6,175 nt of DNA from NCBI GenBank assembly GCA_000437595.1, contig FR899782.1:1-6175 (forward strand). The letters are read 5' to 3'. The notes beneath the pieces are model-generated. The model was not told where the DNA came from, did not search any database, and was given only the letters and a program-made list of their open reading frames with translations. This DNA comes from Faecalibacterium sp. CAG:74. Its GTDB lineage: Bacteria > Bacillota > Clostridia > Christensenellales > Aristaeellaceae. A program made the position numbers and the translations under genes. Positions 5,309 through 6,175 of this stretch are shown piece after piece. Every line of letters begins with the position of its first letter. The stretch's first letter is position 1.

Positions 5309-6004
5309 ATGGAGCGAATTCTGATTTTCGGCAACACCCACGAGAGCCGTGAGGCGGCACAGACGATGCGGCGGCGCGGCAAGCAGGTTATCGTCTGCGT
5401 GACGACGGAATACGCGCGCGCACAGCTGCCGCCGGGAACGATGTGCCACATCGGGCGGTTTGACGACGGGCAGATGCTCTCCTACATCCGCCAGACGAAC
5501 CCCCGCAAGGTCATCGACGCGACGCACCCATACGCCACCGCGACGCAGACGCGCATCCGCCGCTCCGCCGAGCAGCTGGGCATTCCCTGCCAGCGCATGA
5601 AAATCGAGAACGAGCAGGAAGCGTGGCGCGACGTGGTGCAGTGGGTGGAGAATCCGGCGGAGGCAATGTCGGTGCTGTCGCGGCTTTCGGAGGAGAACAT
5701 TCTGCTGGCGGGCGATTACCGCAATCTGCCGCATTATGCGTCCCTTCTGCGCAAAGACCACCTGTTCTGCCGCATTGTGCCGACGGTGGAAGCGCTGGAT
5801 TTGGCAGAGAAAGTCGGCGTGCCGGAGACACACATTGTCGCGGCGTATGGCCCCTACACCCGCGCGTTCAACAGCGCCGTGTTCGACATGCTGGGCATTG
5901 ATGTGCTGGTGATACGCGACGTGGCGTTGGATGGCGGCTTGGCAGAGTGCGTGATTCCCGCGCTGGAGCGGCAAATTCATGTGATGATGGTGCGCGGCGA
6001 GTGA
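5309..6004 (+). CDS. CobK/CbiJ-like precorrin-6A reductase family protein
   Basis: CobK/CbiJ enzymes reduce (cobalt-)precorrin-6A with NADPH during cobalamin synthesis. The 231-residue product is of usual family length. It has a Rossmann-like start ILIFGNTHESREAA (4-17), the family hallmark VIDATHPYATATQTRIRRSA (68-87) followed by GIPCQRM, a PTVEAL segment (158-163), and the second-half motif AYGPYTRAFN (179-188). Two places differ from the typical family: the usual TTG at the start of the second domain reads LLAGDYRNLPHYA (132-144), and the usual TKDSG reads IRDVA (202-206) before GGLAE. It follows araD by 22 nt, has a good AGGAG, and no other cobalamin gene is in the window. It may be a true reductase whose partners lie elsewhere, or a paralogue with another role. 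Family membership is fairly sure; the reaction is not. Confidence 0.83.
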   Translation: MERILIFGNTHESREAAQTMRRRGKQVIVCVTTEYARAQLPPGTMCHIGRFDDGQMLSYIRQTNPRKVIDATHPYATATQTRIRRSAEQLGIPCQRMKIENEQEAWRDVVQWVENPAEAMSVLSRLSEENILLAGDYRNLPHYASLLRKDHLFCRIVPTVEALDLAEKVGVPETHIVAAYGPYTRAFNSAVFDMLGIDVLVIRDVALDGGLAECVIPALERQIHVMMVRGE

Positions 6005-6011
6005 CGCGCCA

Positions 6012-6047
6012 TCCCCCAAATTAGGTTTTTCATGGAAAGTTGGGGGA
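6012..6047. repeat. Inverted repeat after the CobK-like gene
   Basis: TCCCCCAA (6012-6019) pairs perfectly with TTGGGGGA (6040-6047) around a 20-nt loop, starting 8 nt after the stop codon. It could act as a 3' stabilising or terminator-like hairpin for the sugar operon, but there is no T run after it on either strand, so a standard intrinsic terminator is not supported. Confidence 0.5.
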
Positions 6048-6130
6048 GCAAACAAGGGCTTAGGCGAAGCGCCAAAAAGCTGCACGCGGAAGGAGCATGA
6101 AAGCGCGGCCAACTCAATCGCGCAGAGGGG

Positions 6131-6168
6131 GCAAGGGGGGACTTCGTCCCTTTTCGTCTGCCCCTTGC
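6131..6168. repeat. Nested inverted repeat at the window edge
   Basis: GCAAGGGG (6131-6138) is the exact reverse complement of CCCCTTGC (6161-6168). Between them, overlapping the outer left arm by one base, a small hairpin GGGAC-TTC-GTCCC (6138-6150) is followed by TTTT. The inner hairpin plus T run could be a weak plus-strand terminator, in competition with the outer pairing. It is cut off from its context by the window end. Confidence 0.5.
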
Positions 6169-6175
6169 AGGGTCA

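Larger units (their letters stand above)
6005..6175. other. Intergenic end of window, no gene seen
   Basis: The 171 bases after the last stop carry no reading frame with a convincing start, Shine-Dalgarno or protein-like composition. The ATG at 6098 is open to the edge but encodes a low-complexity basic peptide and has its AAGGAG too close. Two inverted repeats lie here (listed separately). The stretch may be part of a larger intergenic repeat that continues past the window. Confidence 0.6.

Noticed and set aside
5195..6112. Minus-strand frame of 305 codons opposite the CobK-like gene
   Set aside because: Composition is His/Arg-rich with no motif, and it has no convincing ribosome binding site. 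The plus-strand frame carries the CobK hallmarks.

Overview
The window looks like chromosome of a GC-rich (roughly 60%) member of the Bacillota, most likely a gut-type Clostridia. The reasons are strong AGGAGG-type ribosome binding sites before every gene, Rho-independent terminators with long T runs, consensus sigma-A promoters, and an ECF sigma factor paired with a DUF4349 membrane protein, a pairing common in Clostridia. No rRNA, tRNA, CRISPR array or transposase gene was seen. The assignment is by style only; nothing fixes the genus.

Layout. (1) Positions 54-770, minus strand: a complete type II toxin-antitoxin module. vapB (antitoxin) and vapC (PIN-domain RNase toxin) overlap by 4 nt. 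They have a consensus promoter, a perfect inverted repeat inside that promoter (probable operator) and their own terminator. (2) Positions 782-1106: a non-coding stretch with a plus-strand terminator that has no visible gene in front of it, a sigma-A-type promoter, a 155-161 bp MITE-like element that can fold on itself, and an ECF-type promoter just before the sigma gene. (3) Positions 1131-2824, plus strand: an ECF sigma factor overlapping by 4 nt a two-TM DUF4349 protein that is probably its membrane regulator, closed by a strong terminator. (4) Positions 2899-6004, plus strand: a sugar operon with a good promoter, holding an FGGY carbohydrate kinase (probable L-ribulokinase of the non-classical type), araD (L-ribulose-5-phosphate 4-epimerase) and a CobK/CbiJ-like reductase. 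(5) Positions 6005-6175: non-coding, with two inverted repeats, cut by the window edge.

How the genes work together. The kinase and AraD would carry out the last two steps from L-ribulose to D-xylulose 5-phosphate. The isomerase AraA, transporters and a regulator are not in the window. The third operon member resembles precorrin-6A reductase but has lost parts of the family's signature, and no other cobalamin gene is present, so its job is open. The sigma/DUF4349 pair probably forms an envelope-signal circuit that drives its own transcription from the ECF-type promoter, with an additional basal promoter separated from it by the MITE.

No clearly new multi-gene system is visible. The points most worth checking are the MITE between two promoters of the sigma operon, the ECF-type autoregulatory promoter, and the divergent CobK-like protein at the end of the arabinose operon.
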